From the NCBI GenBank assembly GCA_905250025.1, contig CAJNOJ010000153.1:1-64000 (forward strand): a stretch of DNA of 64,000 nt, written 5' to 3'. Of this stretch, positions 44,676 through 57,039 are shown piece after piece (within the stretch, counting starts at the first letter, position 1; each line of letters opens with the position of its first letter). Made by a program: the position numbers and the translations under genes. This stretch comes from Adineta ricciae. Taxonomy: Eukaryota; Rotifera; Eurotatoria; Adinetida; Adinetidae. The notes beneath the pieces are model-generated. The model saw only the letters and a list, made by a program, of their open reading frames with translations. It was not told the DNA's origin and did no database searches.

Positions 44676-47479
44676 GTGTTGATTACATTGTATCCAGTGA
44701 TGATCGCGCAGTCTTTCTTGTCACATCAGGTTCGCTTGGTCGTATTCTGGTTCCACTTATTCATAACACTGATCAGATTATTGGCATATATGTATATTGT
44801 GCGAATGTCGGTACTCATATTCAATGGGCACAACGTTATGTCAAAATATACGGCATTTTCAATGAGAAGAATACGTTGTTTACGAAGCTCATACAAGATC
44901 TTGAGTCATTCGATACGTCATTCGACACTTTTAGTATGTCAGGTATGATAGATACGAGAAAAGAAACATCAATAAAAGATTTAAGAGCTAAAGAGCAATC
45001 TATAGTTTGGTATCAATTGATTATCGAAGCATTATTACGTTTAGAGGACATGCCTGATGAAAAAGCAGAGATGATTGCAGAATGTCGAAAACATTATGCT
45101 AATGATGAGATTGAATACGTAAAAATACGCGAATTTGAAAATAACTTTACTCCAAATGATGCAATTCGGTGGTATACAAGAGATTCGTTTTTATATCGGT
45201 TATTCAACAAAGCAATGAGAACACAAGATGTTCCCTTTATTTACAAATTTCGTTTTTTCCTAAAAGCACTGTACAATCAATTGGCGCATGTTTATAATTG
45301 TGAAACGATCCATGCACAGCCAATTAAAAAAGTTTACCGAGGTCAAATGATTCGTATCGAAGAATTACAACGGTTAAAAGACAATGTTGGTTATGCCGTT
45401 TCCTTCCATTCATTTCTATCAGCAACGAGAGACAAACAAGTTGCTGCTATTTTCTCTGGCAATGGTAAAGGCAGACCATTTTTTGAATCAGTTGTCTTCT
45501 GCATTGAAATACTTGGTGACATTTATCCATATATTGAGACAAACTTGCGTGTAGTGAATTCGGCAGGAATCGATGGAAAACCATTTGCAGATATTACGAA
45601 CTACGCTACGTACGGTGGAGAGCAAGAAATCTTATTTGCAATGGAATCAGTGTTCGAAGTATCGTCTATTAAGTTAGTTGATAACATCTGGTATGTTAAG
45701 TGTCATTTCTATTCTGGAGGAGTGGGAAATTTCTTGAGATACGAATTTAGTTCGTGGAATGTCCTTCTTGGATATAATCCTCGAATCGATGTCATCGGAG
45801 ATTTCTTACTTGAAATGAATAATTACACTGATGCCATTACTTTTTATATTTCCTCCGCGAATGATCAATCGGATCATTTAGCAGTCGCATGGGCAGATTA
45901 TAAACTAGGAAGATTATACATGCGAAAAGGTGAATATCAGACTGCTCTCGACTACTTGCAAAACGCAGAGAATACAATGCTGCTACATGTAGATGTCACA
46001 GATTTTTGGCTAAAAAATATTTTTGAGACAACTGGCGATACCTATATACGACGTGCTCAACAGCAATCTGATTCTAAGGACGATTATGAACGTGCCGTAG
46101 TAAATTATAAAAAAGCACTTGATACTGTCATTAAGAAAAAGGACGACGGAGGGAAGCAAAACCCATCAGAATTCCAAGCAACTAAGATGATAATAGGTTC
46201 AGGCAATGAAGAAGTTATGCGTGCCGAGATTAGTTACAAGATATTCAAAGTATATTGCCAGATGAACAACCATGCAGAGGGTGAATGCTATGGAGACGTA
46301 TTCTTAGCAACTCTTCTTTCGCATTCAACTTATAATTACGAACAATCAAAAATCAATAAACGAGAAGTTTTTGCTATTGCTTCAGATTCTAGAACAATAG
46401 ATACTGTAAAACTTCGACAGCTGCTATTCAGTAATGTATCTTACATTGTAGAAGGAGCCATGATACCAAATCATCGTGAAATGTACAAGAGATACACTGA
46501 ATTAATTCGGTTGACTATCAAAGAAGAAAATAAATTAATCCTTTGCAAATTTATAGCTGATATGTGTTCACGATCTTATCCAAATCCATACGATATTCTC
46601 GTCTTTTATCACAAGTACAATCTATTCAGCGGTAGTAGATACGAGAACGATTACTCAGAGTATCTCATCTTCCAAGAAAACATTTTTATGATTGATTGCA
46701 CAAATGCACCATCTATGTTCGCCCAATATTTGCGTATATGTTTCACTGCTGCTTATCTGAATGTTACACTTGAAAAAAGATTAGATTCTGAGGAGCTGGA
46801 TCAAATATGCTTAATTCAAATGATGGATTTTCATTCTGCTCTGTGGATTCAAAGGCGAGACTTGAGAGGCACGAATGACGATGAGTGTTTTGACTATCAA
46901 GAAGGGTTTATACTTTCTAAATACTATTCATATTACGAAAACCCACCTACATCCATCGGCGATGCTTATCAGCATTTGCGAATGTACGAAAGTCAACTGA
47001 AACTCCTTATAACAATGGATCTAACGAAAGCAGCTCTAGCAAATCCCTATCGAAATATTGCTCGAATCTACAGTTACCTCTACGAATATTCTATGGCGTT
47101 GGAGAACTATGAAAAATGTTTAGAAATTGTTTATACACATATGTCACCGAATGTTTCATTTTTGAGACGAACATATGCACTTATCGCGCATGAAATCGTT
47201 GAACTTTATTTAAATACGAATGCTGTTGCACATGCAAGGGATCTTATGAAGTTATGGCTTAATTTTGCACACAAATATGCCGTTTCTGATCATGTACAAC
47301 TTGCTGCTGTATACTCTCGTTTAATTGATATATGCATGCGACAAGAAGACTACGATTTATGTTTGGAATATGCAGAGCAAGAACTAATGCATCTTCAATC
47401 AGTGCAACAGCCTGATAATCAACGTATATTGGTGTGCAAAGAAAAACTAGAAAGTTTTAGAAAGCAACGTTCTACTTGA
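44676..47479 (+). CDS. ART-TPR protein, copy lacking its first ~116 residues (contig start)
   Basis: Open from the N at 44675 to the stop at 47479, about 934 residues, in the same frame as 35206-38009. Carries the end of the alpha/beta domain, the full ART domain (VYRGQM, FLSAT, GGEQEILFAMES) and the TPR part. The last 155 residues differ from the other copy at only about six sites, but a 43-residue stretch coded by 46655-46783 differs at 19 sites. The beginning is missing only because the contig starts here. Confidence 0.85.
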
Positions 47480-47555
47480 AAGGAGAACCTGCCAATACAA
47501 TAATAATTGAATAAAGAAAGCTTTTTCTTAGCGAAGAGATATCGTTAGGAAATGT

Positions 47556-50500
47556 TTAATGTTTTGATTTAAAACGATATGAAGGATTCTTTTTGAAGTC
47601 AATACAGCCATCGCATGCACAAAATTGATCACCTGTTCCACAATAACCACCGTTGGAACAGCAGTGAGCATTTTTGTCGTCGGGATTACAAATCGGGAAA
47701 GTATGACCAGTGATTGGAGGAATGTCCGGACCGCATCGACCTCGCTTGCCGTCCGGTGCATCAAGTAAGTACCAGAGTGGAGGATTAATCGTTGGTCGAA
47801 CCGGTTCTTCGGTTAAGAGATTAGGATTTTCTTCGTAATTGACTCCTAGTCCTGTACAATGCTTATCCGATTTACCACAGTAACCCTCGGGTGAGCAACA
47901 GGAGTAGCCAGGATCGTCGGGATCACAAACAGGATAATAACCTTTGTATAGCGGAGCTGACCGGCCACACATGCCTGCTTTCTCTTCGCTATCTTCCATT
48001 GTCCACCAACGCTTTTCGTCAAGAGGCGAGCATTTATAAGAGTGCGATGACGGATTTGTCTGTTTGCACAGTGGTGCATCGCCAACTATTTTCATCATTG
48101 TTAAATCGGAATCATCTTGATCGATTGCCCAGATCATCAGACCCCCTAAATTATTGTCCGCAGCGTAATCTGCTTTGTATTTCAATGATCTTGGACTTTC
48201 GTAACCTAAATAGATTTGTTCTTGATTGTTGAAAGCAAAAGTTGATTTTGTCTTTTCATGAAACTGTTCTCTATAATTTGCATTTGTTAACCATGATTCT
48301 TTAATTTCATTCCAAGGAGCAAAACCGCCAACAAATTTACCGTTTACTGCCGATGCTCTTCTCCACATCGGATCACTTGGATCGATCGATTCTCGATCGA
48401 CATTTCGCCAAAAGCGACCATAAAATGGAACACCCATATTGATCTTATGTGGTTGCTTTGTCTTACATACATAGTATTTCACTGTCCAATGCACATTCGT
48501 TTTGCCTGAAAATCGAGGAGGCATACCGAAGTACAGAGGCGCCGGTGGTCCTGTATATGCACCCCATTTGGATTCCCAAGCACCAAAGAAATCGTAGGTC
48601 ATGATATTAACGAAATCCGCGTATTTCAATAGCCCGGGTAAATCAAACCCCGGATCGAGCGTCCATTGACCAGCTGCCGAAGCAAACGATAGCAAACAGC
48701 CAGGCCGATGTCTGTCTAGAGCTTGTCGTAGTTCTCTCATGAGTATAACATAGTTTTGTTTATCTTGTGGTACACCTTCGTTAGCACCTCCTGTGACAGG
48801 ATACTCCCAATCGATATCAATCCCATCCATTTGATGCTCGTCGAGTAATTTTAATGCCGAAGCGATGAAACGAACGCGTTTCTCGGGCGAAGCGGCAATA
48901 GAACTGAAATATTGCGAATTTTCCCATCCGCCGACCGCAAACATGTACTTTATATTTGGGAAGGCATCTTGCAGACGTTTAAGACGATCCAAGCGTTGTC
49001 GAGCAATTCTTGTGTCTTCTTCAACATTTGAACTGTGTGTTCGATCGGCACTACCCAAAAGTATATTACCGTTAGCTTCCACTTCGAAAAATGCAAAGAT
49101 AATGTGTGTTAAACGTTGCGCATGCTGAGAAGTTATCTTGCCTGTACCCCACGACGGGTAATACCCAATAATACGTTTACCACATTTCCCTGCTTGACTA
49201 ATATTATCACCTCCTTCATCGGATGATTCATCATCACCTTCGTCGTCACCTTCGATAATGTCATAATTTGCGTCATCGAAGATACTCAATGAGCTTAAAC
49301 CGAACAAAGCGGCCATGCCCCTGGCTTCTGCCGGTGTGCAACCTCGTACTTCTCTATTTTCTTCATCAGCTTGACGTTTTGATTTTTTCTGTTTTTTCTG
49401 CTTTGGTGGTTTATTATCACGTTTCTTTTGATCCATCATTAGATCTGTATGCCAAATATCAGCTTCTTTTTTATCTAACGACATTGCCGATGCACACTGA
49501 GCGCCATTCACCGTCAAACCACTTGGTCGTCCTTTAACTGCATCTCGGTATCCGAACAAGAAGGGATTTCTTGCTGCAAAATAAAATGGATCCGAGCTGA
49601 GGTGTGCTATTATTTCACCTTGTGAAACAGGCGTGAAGATTTTGATGAATTCTGCTCGATCTTTTCTTGTTAATTTAGAATTGTCCGATATGAAACCTAC
49701 AACATGAGTACGACCGTTTCGGTTGTAACAGATCATTTTCCAGAAGCAGGAAGGTACAGCGACACCGCCGACAAGTTTGGTTCTGCCGCGAGCTTTCGGA
49801 CAAACACCAGTGACGACGAGACTTGGCAGATATTTATGATTATGACATCGAATATGTGCTTCAATCATGCGCCATGGAACTTGATTTGTAATAGCGTTTT
49901 GCGGTGCGAGATTAATGCGTAAATTGGAGCTGAATGATGCGTCACGAGAATAACTGAGAATTTCACTCGGCGTTAAATGTCCGTGATCGTATCCCGAACC
50001 ATTGTATGCATTCCGACTTGCTTGAAAATCCTTCAGTTCTCTACATGGATGATGCGTGTAACCCTTAGTGCGTTTACCAGCTGTTGTCATCATATCATTG
50101 ATTTTGTCCAGTACACACATAGACCATATGGGTAAATTGCGTTTTTTATCGAATAAAACAACATAAGCATTGATGCGATCTGTTTTAATTGCAATCAAAG
50201 GATGATTATTATTTGGACATGGTTCAGGTTCGCATTTAGGCTCTGGCTTCCAAATGGCACGATTCTTGTTTACAGTATCTCGATGACACACAGCATTGAT
50301 ATCATTCGTTGCTTTATAGAGAAATTCGCATTCGTATCGACATCTCGACCCGATAGATTTAGCATGACAGTCATTGAGAGATTGTGCTATGATCTTGTCA
50401 TTTTTTCTGTTCACGTCTGGCTTACGGCACCTGGGCCCACCTCGATCTTTACCATCGTCATCGTCGTCGTCATCACAGTCTCGATCATGTTTATTTCCAG

Positions 50501-53500
50501 CCAAATCACGTTTCATTTGCCGTATCTTGCAATTGCGTTTTTTGTCGTTTTCGTTCTTATCTTTCTTTCCGTTCTTCGATTTCTTCAGTTGGTCTTTGAC
50601 ATCGTCTCTTGACTTGCCAATGGAGCCTTTGATTCCTTTGCCCACTTTCGAAGCGGCTTTACCAACACCCGGTAATGGAACAACAGCCAATGCGTCTAGG
50701 CCAACATCCGCTAGACCTTCGAATGCACCTTTCACATCCCCTTTACCTATGGCTTTACCAACTTTGATCACATTTTCACCAAGACTTTTGACATCTTTAA
50801 CAATACCAATGCTCATGAATTCGTCTTTTGCTGCTTTCGTGTCCCCATTGACCAGGTGACCAAGCGTTTTAACTGCTTTAATTGGTGTCTCGACGATTTC
50901 CTTCGCTGCGTTAAAAAGAGGTTTAACAATTTTGTTTCCAACCCACTTAGCAGCTTTTTTAATAAAACCAAGAAATCGTCGTTGTCGTATCACAGCTGCT
51001 GAATTGATTTCTGTTTCATTTCGTTTACTTAAACTTGTTTGATATCCATTCAGTGTTGAATACGTCTGCTCATTTTTCGATGACGATATAGGATAAAAAC
51101 ATTCACGCGTATCTGTCGTTGGATAAAACAATGGCATGTCATCGATATCATTCAGGGTCAATTTGGAATTAAAATAACGTGAATAAATTTCACCGAATTT
51201 ATCTTGAACAACAGTGGTTTCATTTTGAAAATAAGTACAAGTTAAAACTTCATTCGTATACTTGATTGAAACATATTGACATGATAAGTTTAATGGTGAA
51301 ACAAACAGACACCGATGCAGACAAGTGTCTAAACAAGTATCGTAATTGCTGGTGGACGGACATGGGATAGCATCTTGTTTGAGGTGAGAACTCTGATCAG
51401 CAAGGGCGAAATCGAGCGTACGATCGAATGCCATTCGCATAGAGGTAAAATTATTATTGGCAAGGAACGGTCGAATGAAACAATGGCGATTTTGAAATTT
51501 AGCATTCTTGTTTACATATCCCGGTCGATCAGTGCCCATTTTACATTCACGTGTATTGAAATCGTAGGAAAATTTTTGACATTGAATACTCCGTTGACAT
51601 AAACTGTAACATTGATCGAACGAAATGAATGTTGATGAGGATGAATATAAATCACACTGAGGTATAAATTGAAACTTTTGCTGAGGATATTGCATCCAAT
51701 AACGACGTTTTCCTGCTTGATTCCAATCACTATAACTTGTCAGATACTGGCAATCTAACGTTAATTCATCGAAATCAATGGCGATACATGAAGGGTTTTG
51801 CTTCATGAAGCATTCAGTCATGCAAATGTTCAATTTTCTCTCTTTGCGTTCTTTTTCGTGTTGCAGATTTGTGGTCATTGGACATATGGGTAGATTTCTA
51901 TCATTGATCGATGCTGAATTCGGTTCTGTTTTCAAACATTCTTGACATCCGGTTACTTGATTACAACCGTTCATATTCGACAAGTAGCAATTTGGATTGT
52001 AAAAACTATCGATGTGTGATGATGCAGATGTATTCGTCGACACTTCACATAATGATTTCGTTTTCGAGAGTTGGTGATCATAGGTAACATCGTCTTCTTC
52101 AATAAAACGCCATTGATTCGAATTGTTACCGTAGATAAGTTGGAAATTGATCATTGACAGATATCCATAGGACAGAAACATGTTGCTACCGTCTTCGTTA
52201 GTATCGAATAACTGACACGAATTGGAATGGAAATGATATGTTATTGATAAGCAATCTCTTGTTACTTGACACATCTGTAAACACTCTAAAACTGAATCTG
52301 CCTTTCGTCGCTCTCCTTGGCCGGAAATTCGTGTATTCCTTGTATAAACCCAATTTTGAATAAGACCTGTCGGTTGTTTGATGAGAACAGTTGTCCATTG
52401 GTCTGTTTGATTGGCTAATTGCAAGCGTTCACTATCCGCACGTATTCGATCGAATGTTAAACATGTTTTCTCGGTTTCGGAATAGGAATATCCAATACAT
52501 TGCTTATCATCGACACAAGTCATAAAGCATTGTTCGAAATCCAGATTGTGCTTTGTCGATCGTGGTGGATTATCTTCTTGATTAATGACGATGCCGAGCA
52601 TTTTATCGAATGGAGGTAGATTCGGACATAGGTCACATAAATGAATTCCGTCAGTGGAATTTTCGAAGACGACCACCGCGTCTCGATTCGGATCGAGATC
52701 GGTGCACATCAAGGGTTCTGAATTGAGTTGAAAATCATTTGCTTCTAAGAGAAGATACTTTGTGTAAGCGATATAAGCGTCCAATGGTGATAGTGATGAA
52801 TCAGTTGCATTGTCTATCGACTCAGTTTCATCACTATCTTCTATAGAGAAAAACAAAACACAACTGATCAAGTGCATGAGAGATGGTGGAAGTTTGATCA
52901 CTTACGAAATTCATAGACGAGATATTTTTCATTTTGAATCAATGTTCGTTCATTACATTTCATTGTTGCATAGCATGAACTGACAACAACATCAGCCGAT
53001 GTGTCGGAATCGTCATCAGTTTCTTCTCTTTCATCGCTTAAATGATTCCACATACAAAAACGTTTTTTCCGTATTTCGCACCATTGTAAACAATCTGTTA
53101 AGGTTAATGGAATAGAAGATTTGCGCCGACCATTGCTCACACATAGGTGCCCTTCGTTCACATTCGTAAACATGATCCACTGTTGATTTTTAATCGTGAT
53201 ATTTTTATCTGTCTCACCAAATTTCCATTCTCCTCGATTATCAATCATCAATGTTAGATTCGTATGTTTCTGCACTATTTTACAACGATTGTTGTTTCCT
53301 TTCAGGATTTCGAATTGTTGGTTTTCGTCTGATGTGTCCAAAGACCATTGATACAAGAATGATGAGTCCGGAGATGGCTGTTTGATAGCCAACGCTTTTT
53401 GTGTTGCCATACAGACAATCACGTAGAGTGTCGCTTTGTCTACTTGGATAGGTAGAAATTGCCATTCTTGATGTTTAGTTTCACTTTTTGGTCGAAGACT

Positions 53501-54380
53501 GATATCAGACTTCTCAACTGATGTGGAGAATTTGCCACAGTCTAAATAACCATGTTCGGAGAATATTTTATAGGATTTGTCTTCTTTAGGTATGCAGATA
53601 TTCTCTTCGTCGGAAGTGTTTGGAGGTAAAACTTCCTTTTCGTTCGAACAATATTCGCCTGTGTTGCCGCAGCTAGAATTATATTTGCATAAAGCTGAAT
53701 CTTTTTGGTAAATATAGTATTAATATACTGACTATCCATACTGTGAACAGCACATATTTGCATCAGGACAGCCACAGATCCGACAATCACCAACTATAAA
53801 CTCACGAAGAGTTACGGCTGTATCATGATCGGCTGTGCTACATACCTCGAGTTTTATCGATAAGAGCCGAATCCGGTGTTGTTATTGGTGATTTGTCACA
53901 GTGCTCCTTCGTTGAACCACAACTAATCGATACATAAGTGTGACGATGTTAGGCAATAGGTTCAATACTTACTAGCCGTATGGCGAACAGCAAAGGCCCG
54001 GTTCACACCCACAGATGCGACAATCGCCATCTGAAAAATACTTTCTCAATTGAAATCATCTCTCATAGATCAATTCAATACTTACTTCTGATTGTAATAT
54101 TCTTGCTTGATCGAGTCAAGTCATTTTTACAATGTTCAGGGGTGTCTCCACAACTTAGTTTATGAAAAATGTAGGTATGAATGGAATCTACATGATCGTA
54201 TCGACTTACAAGCCGTATTCAGAGCAGCATAGATCACCGGGACATCCTTCTAGTTTGCAGTTACCATATACTGAAGATGAATGGGAGAGTAGTATTAACT
54301 TGTTGAATGTCTCTCATTAACTCACCATAGATGATGAGAAACGAAATCAAGACAATAGAAAGTCGAATATCGAAGATCAT
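47556..54380 (-). CDS. Giant secreted multidomain chitinase-nuclease proprotein, complete copy
   Basis: Eight exons fit: 54380-54326, 54270-54210, 54153-54086, 54030-53973, 53922-53846, 53793-53733, 53672-52906, 52840-47556, totalling 6432 bp, exactly 2144 codons (2143 residues). Order: signal peptide (IRLSIVLISFLIIYG); three hevein-like chitin-binding domains (e.g. CCSPYGYCG); a trefoil-like region (KNQQWIMFTN); PAN/apple-like cysteine repeats; a furin-type RQRR site (1001-1004); a lysine-rich amphipathic region (FGLIKKAAKWVGNKIVK); Lys-rich and poly-Asp linkers; a sushi-like segment; a DNA/RNA non-specific endonuclease domain (YDHGHLTPS at 1333-1341, His1337 catalytic; the usual Arg of DRGH is His); a KSKR site (1535-1538); a GH18 domain (GYYPSWG; DGIDIDWE at 1721-1728); two hevein-like domains (about 2004-2131). 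Likely degrades chitin and extracellular nucleic acid. Confidence 0.88.
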
Positions 54381-54946
54381 GTCTGTTTCTCACTTTTTTC
54401 CATATAAAGTAATGATAAAAATAAAATGAAAATGCATTAAAAGGAGATTCGATTTCAAAATTTGTGTTTGGTTTTTCTCCCATCCTAGAGCAGATACCGA
54501 TTACATCTATGAAGAAAGAGAACTTATCTTTTGATTTGTAATGTAATATTGCAATGATAGGGCGTGGAATGTGCAAAATTAAATGTAAACAAGTATTCTA
54601 TCTTTTGAGGGTTAGTCGGTCTGTTCTATTCGAAAGCCAGAAATACGATAGTAGTTTAATATTTTCTAAATTCAAAGAATGAAGCAAACCGTCGGACGAA
54701 TAAAGATGTTGGTTTATTCGTCCATTATTGTATTCAGTTGATCAACTAGATATAGCTTGTTTTGCATGCCTCCTTCATCGTTTATTGATAAAAATCATTC
54801 AAACACATCGGAAATAGATGTGAACATATAAGCAGAGCCAAGCTTCGACTCTCAGTACAAACGAAACTCGTGAAAATAATCAGCGACACATGCTAATGAT
54901 CTAGTCCATGATCTTTAAACTAAATATATGAGCTTTGCACAACAGT
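54381..54946. other. Intergenic region, chitinase promoter side
   Basis: Lies upstream of the minus-strand chitinase and downstream of the minus-strand B-box NHL gene. AT-rich, no TATA box at a clear position, no coding signal. Confidence 0.35.
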
Positions 54947-56376
54947 TCAATTTCTATCAGTTTCGAATTTTTGCGTTGTGCTGTTTGAATAATCAAGAAC
55001 GTAAAGATTGCCTTGTCGATCGAACGACAAACCTAGAGCATTTGGTTGACGAACGATGGCATCACCTTGAGCTGCTTCTTTCGACCAGCGTACTACTCGG
55101 TTATTATCATAATCTGCCACATAGAGAGTCCCCAATTCATCGACGATTATTCCACAAGGATGTGACAATTGGTTTAAATGATATCCCTGACCCTGTCCAC
55201 CAGCAACGACAATACCTACTTTTGCATCTTTCGTCCACTTCATTATACGATGGTTTTGGTAATCTGATACATAGACTGAAAAGTTTTGATCGACGGCGAT
55301 GCCATAAGGATTTTTCAGCTGATCGAGACGAGTTCCTGATCCATTTCCCCCAGCTACAATTGTCCCATTTGCGTCTCCTATTTTCAATCGCCTCACTTCG
55401 TGCTTATCCCAGTCGGCAATATAAAGATCTCCATGTCTATCCATAGCCAAACCGTGACAACTAACATTTGAAAGGATTGTTTCTGCAGCTGTGCCATTTC
55501 GGCGAGGCCATCGGACTACTCGTCTGTTACCACAATCACCAATGATCAAACAATCATTGTTTTGATCTCTATGAACGATCACCGATTTTGGTGAATTCAA
55601 TTGCCCGTTATTGCCCGCTATTACTTTTACACTAGTTTCACCAATCTTCCATTCCACAATACGGTTATTGCCAGTGTCGGCTACGATTATACTTTGATTG
55701 CTATCATCGATACACATACCCCACGGCCGGTTTAGTTCATTTCTTCCAAATACAGTGATCCCGTTTTGTTTCCATTTTACATTGGTATTGATCTTGCCAT
55801 CTGAAATAGATACGGAATCGCCAAAGAACGAAGTCAATTCAATTAATATATACACGTACTTGAGAAAACAATGACACGAATCGGAGAAATGAATGATGAA
55901 GATTCTTGCTGTATTGAAATATTTGATGATTTCACAAAGTTTTCTTTTAATTCGTCCAAGTTTTCTTTCAATCGAATCAGATGAATTTCATTGAAGTCGT
56001 TTTCTTCTCGAATATTTCTCAGCTGCTCCGTGAATTTGCACAATTCAGTTTCAATTGTATTAGTATGTTTGTTGATATACTGTCTTACTAATTGTCTTGA
56101 CATTTCTGCCCTTTCTTGAATCTTCGTAATCGAGTCCCTTTCCCATTGGTTGACTTCGTCGATTAATGAATGTTTTTCTGGATTCGTTTTTTGTTCCGTT
56201 AGGATTTGTCGAAAAAGATTTCGTTGATTTTCTAATTCATCTAGTTCTATGCTAAGTGTTATATTATGTTCGTTGAGATGATTCAAACAAAAACTTTGTA
56301 GACAACCTTCGCATTTATATGCAACTCTATCTTTTCCACATGTAACACAATGAGTTTTACCAGTCGATGTCGCCAT
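54947..56376 (-). CDS. B-box, coiled-coil and NHL-repeat protein (TRIM-NHL-like without RING)
   Basis: Two exons (56376-55860, 55800-54947; 59-bp intron) total 1371 bp, giving 456 residues. Residues about 9-37 form a B-box-type zinc finger (CVTCGKDRVAYKCEGCLQSFC, then H). Residues 40-165 are a coiled coil (ELENQRNLFRQILTEQ). The rest is a six-blade NHL propeller (IIVADTGNNRIVEW, LYVADYDNNRVVRW). No RING finger precedes the B-box, so ubiquitin-ligase activity is not expected from this protein alone. Paralogous to 18224-19556 and 23482-24814, which lack the B-box and share the intron position at the coiled coil/propeller border. Intact, single copy in the window. Confidence 0.9.
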
Positions 56377-56715
56377 GTCGGTTGAATTCGTTGATTTACA
56401 TATGTTTGAAAGTGAGTAACGAAATATAAGGCAGCTTTGTATGTCGACGTGTCAACAAATAAGGTAGAGAACACGAATGAGATTTTCTCCTAATCATTAA
56501 AATGATGTCGCTCACAAGAAAAAGAATATTGTAGAATAAAACAACTTCAGTTTTAGTTGCGCAATACGTTTCCTTTCTTTGCATGCGAAGAGGTGAAAGC
56601 CACGATTTTGAATGGATGCGAGAATTGAATGCTCTCACAAAACTTCACTCTCCCATACATTAGTGCGATTATTTCATATTTATCGTTGTGTTGTCGGCGC
56701 ACAGAAAGAAAAGGT
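56377..56715. other. Intergenic region between the B-box NHL gene and tRNA-Arg
   Basis: Contains the B-box NHL 5' side. No ORF beyond short shadows and no recognised motif. Confidence 0.35.
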
Positions 56716-56722
56716 AAAAAAA
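56716..56722 (-). terminator. RNA polymerase III terminator of tRNA-Arg
   Basis: A run of seven A on the + strand (T7 on the transcript strand), one base after the end of the tRNA. Confidence 0.8.
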
Positions 56723-56723
56723 T

Positions 56724-56793
56724 GAGCGTACCTGGAATCGAACCAGGGTTCCGAGTTCCGTAGACGCGAGCGCTGCCACTACACCATACGCCC
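56724..56793 (-). tRNA. tRNA-Arg (anticodon ACG)
   Basis: A 70-nt cloverleaf on the minus strand: 7-bp acceptor stem GGGCGTA/TACGCTC (one G-U), 4-bp D stem, anticodon stem CGCGT/ACTCG with loop CTACGGA giving ACG, 4-nt variable loop, and T arm CCTGG-TTCGATT-CCAGG. No intron. The third pair of the anticodon stem is a C-U mismatch, the only weakness. B box (GGTTCGATTCC) and A box (TGGTGTAGTGGC) fit internal Pol III promoters, and a T7 terminator follows. Confidence 0.92.
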
Positions 56794-57039
56794 GTTGTGT
56801 TTGAACAGGCATCTAAGTTTCGAAGCGAACCATTATTTTCAGACAGTGGAATCATATATCGAAAACATTTGTAGAACTGACAGCAGAGAATAAAGTGATG
56901 TAAACACTTTCATTCTTGCATATGTGAATCATATTTTAAAAAAAGGTAATCGAATTATACAGCCTTATATAGTGACGTATTTTATCCTTGGTCTAGATAT
57001 GCATGAATACACTTAATTATATACATATGATTGAAGAAG

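Larger units (their letters stand above)
35206..53928. repeat. Duplicated block 7: 35206 to about 44458 repeated at 44676 to about 53925 across a single N (44675)
   Basis: The right copy begins after the N with GTGTTGATTAC, matching 35206 inside the ART-TPR gene. Both copies then run in parallel through ART-TPR and the giant chitinase up to its fifth exon. Unlike the other blocks, the left copy does not end inside the match: after 44458 it continues for 216 bp of sequence absent from the right copy. Overall difference is a few percent with local hot spots. Confidence 0.9.

Noticed and set aside
56553-56855. 100-codon minus-strand ORF
   Set aside because: It runs through the tRNA-Arg gene; its GSARVYGTRNPGSIP peptide is the usual translation of a tRNA.
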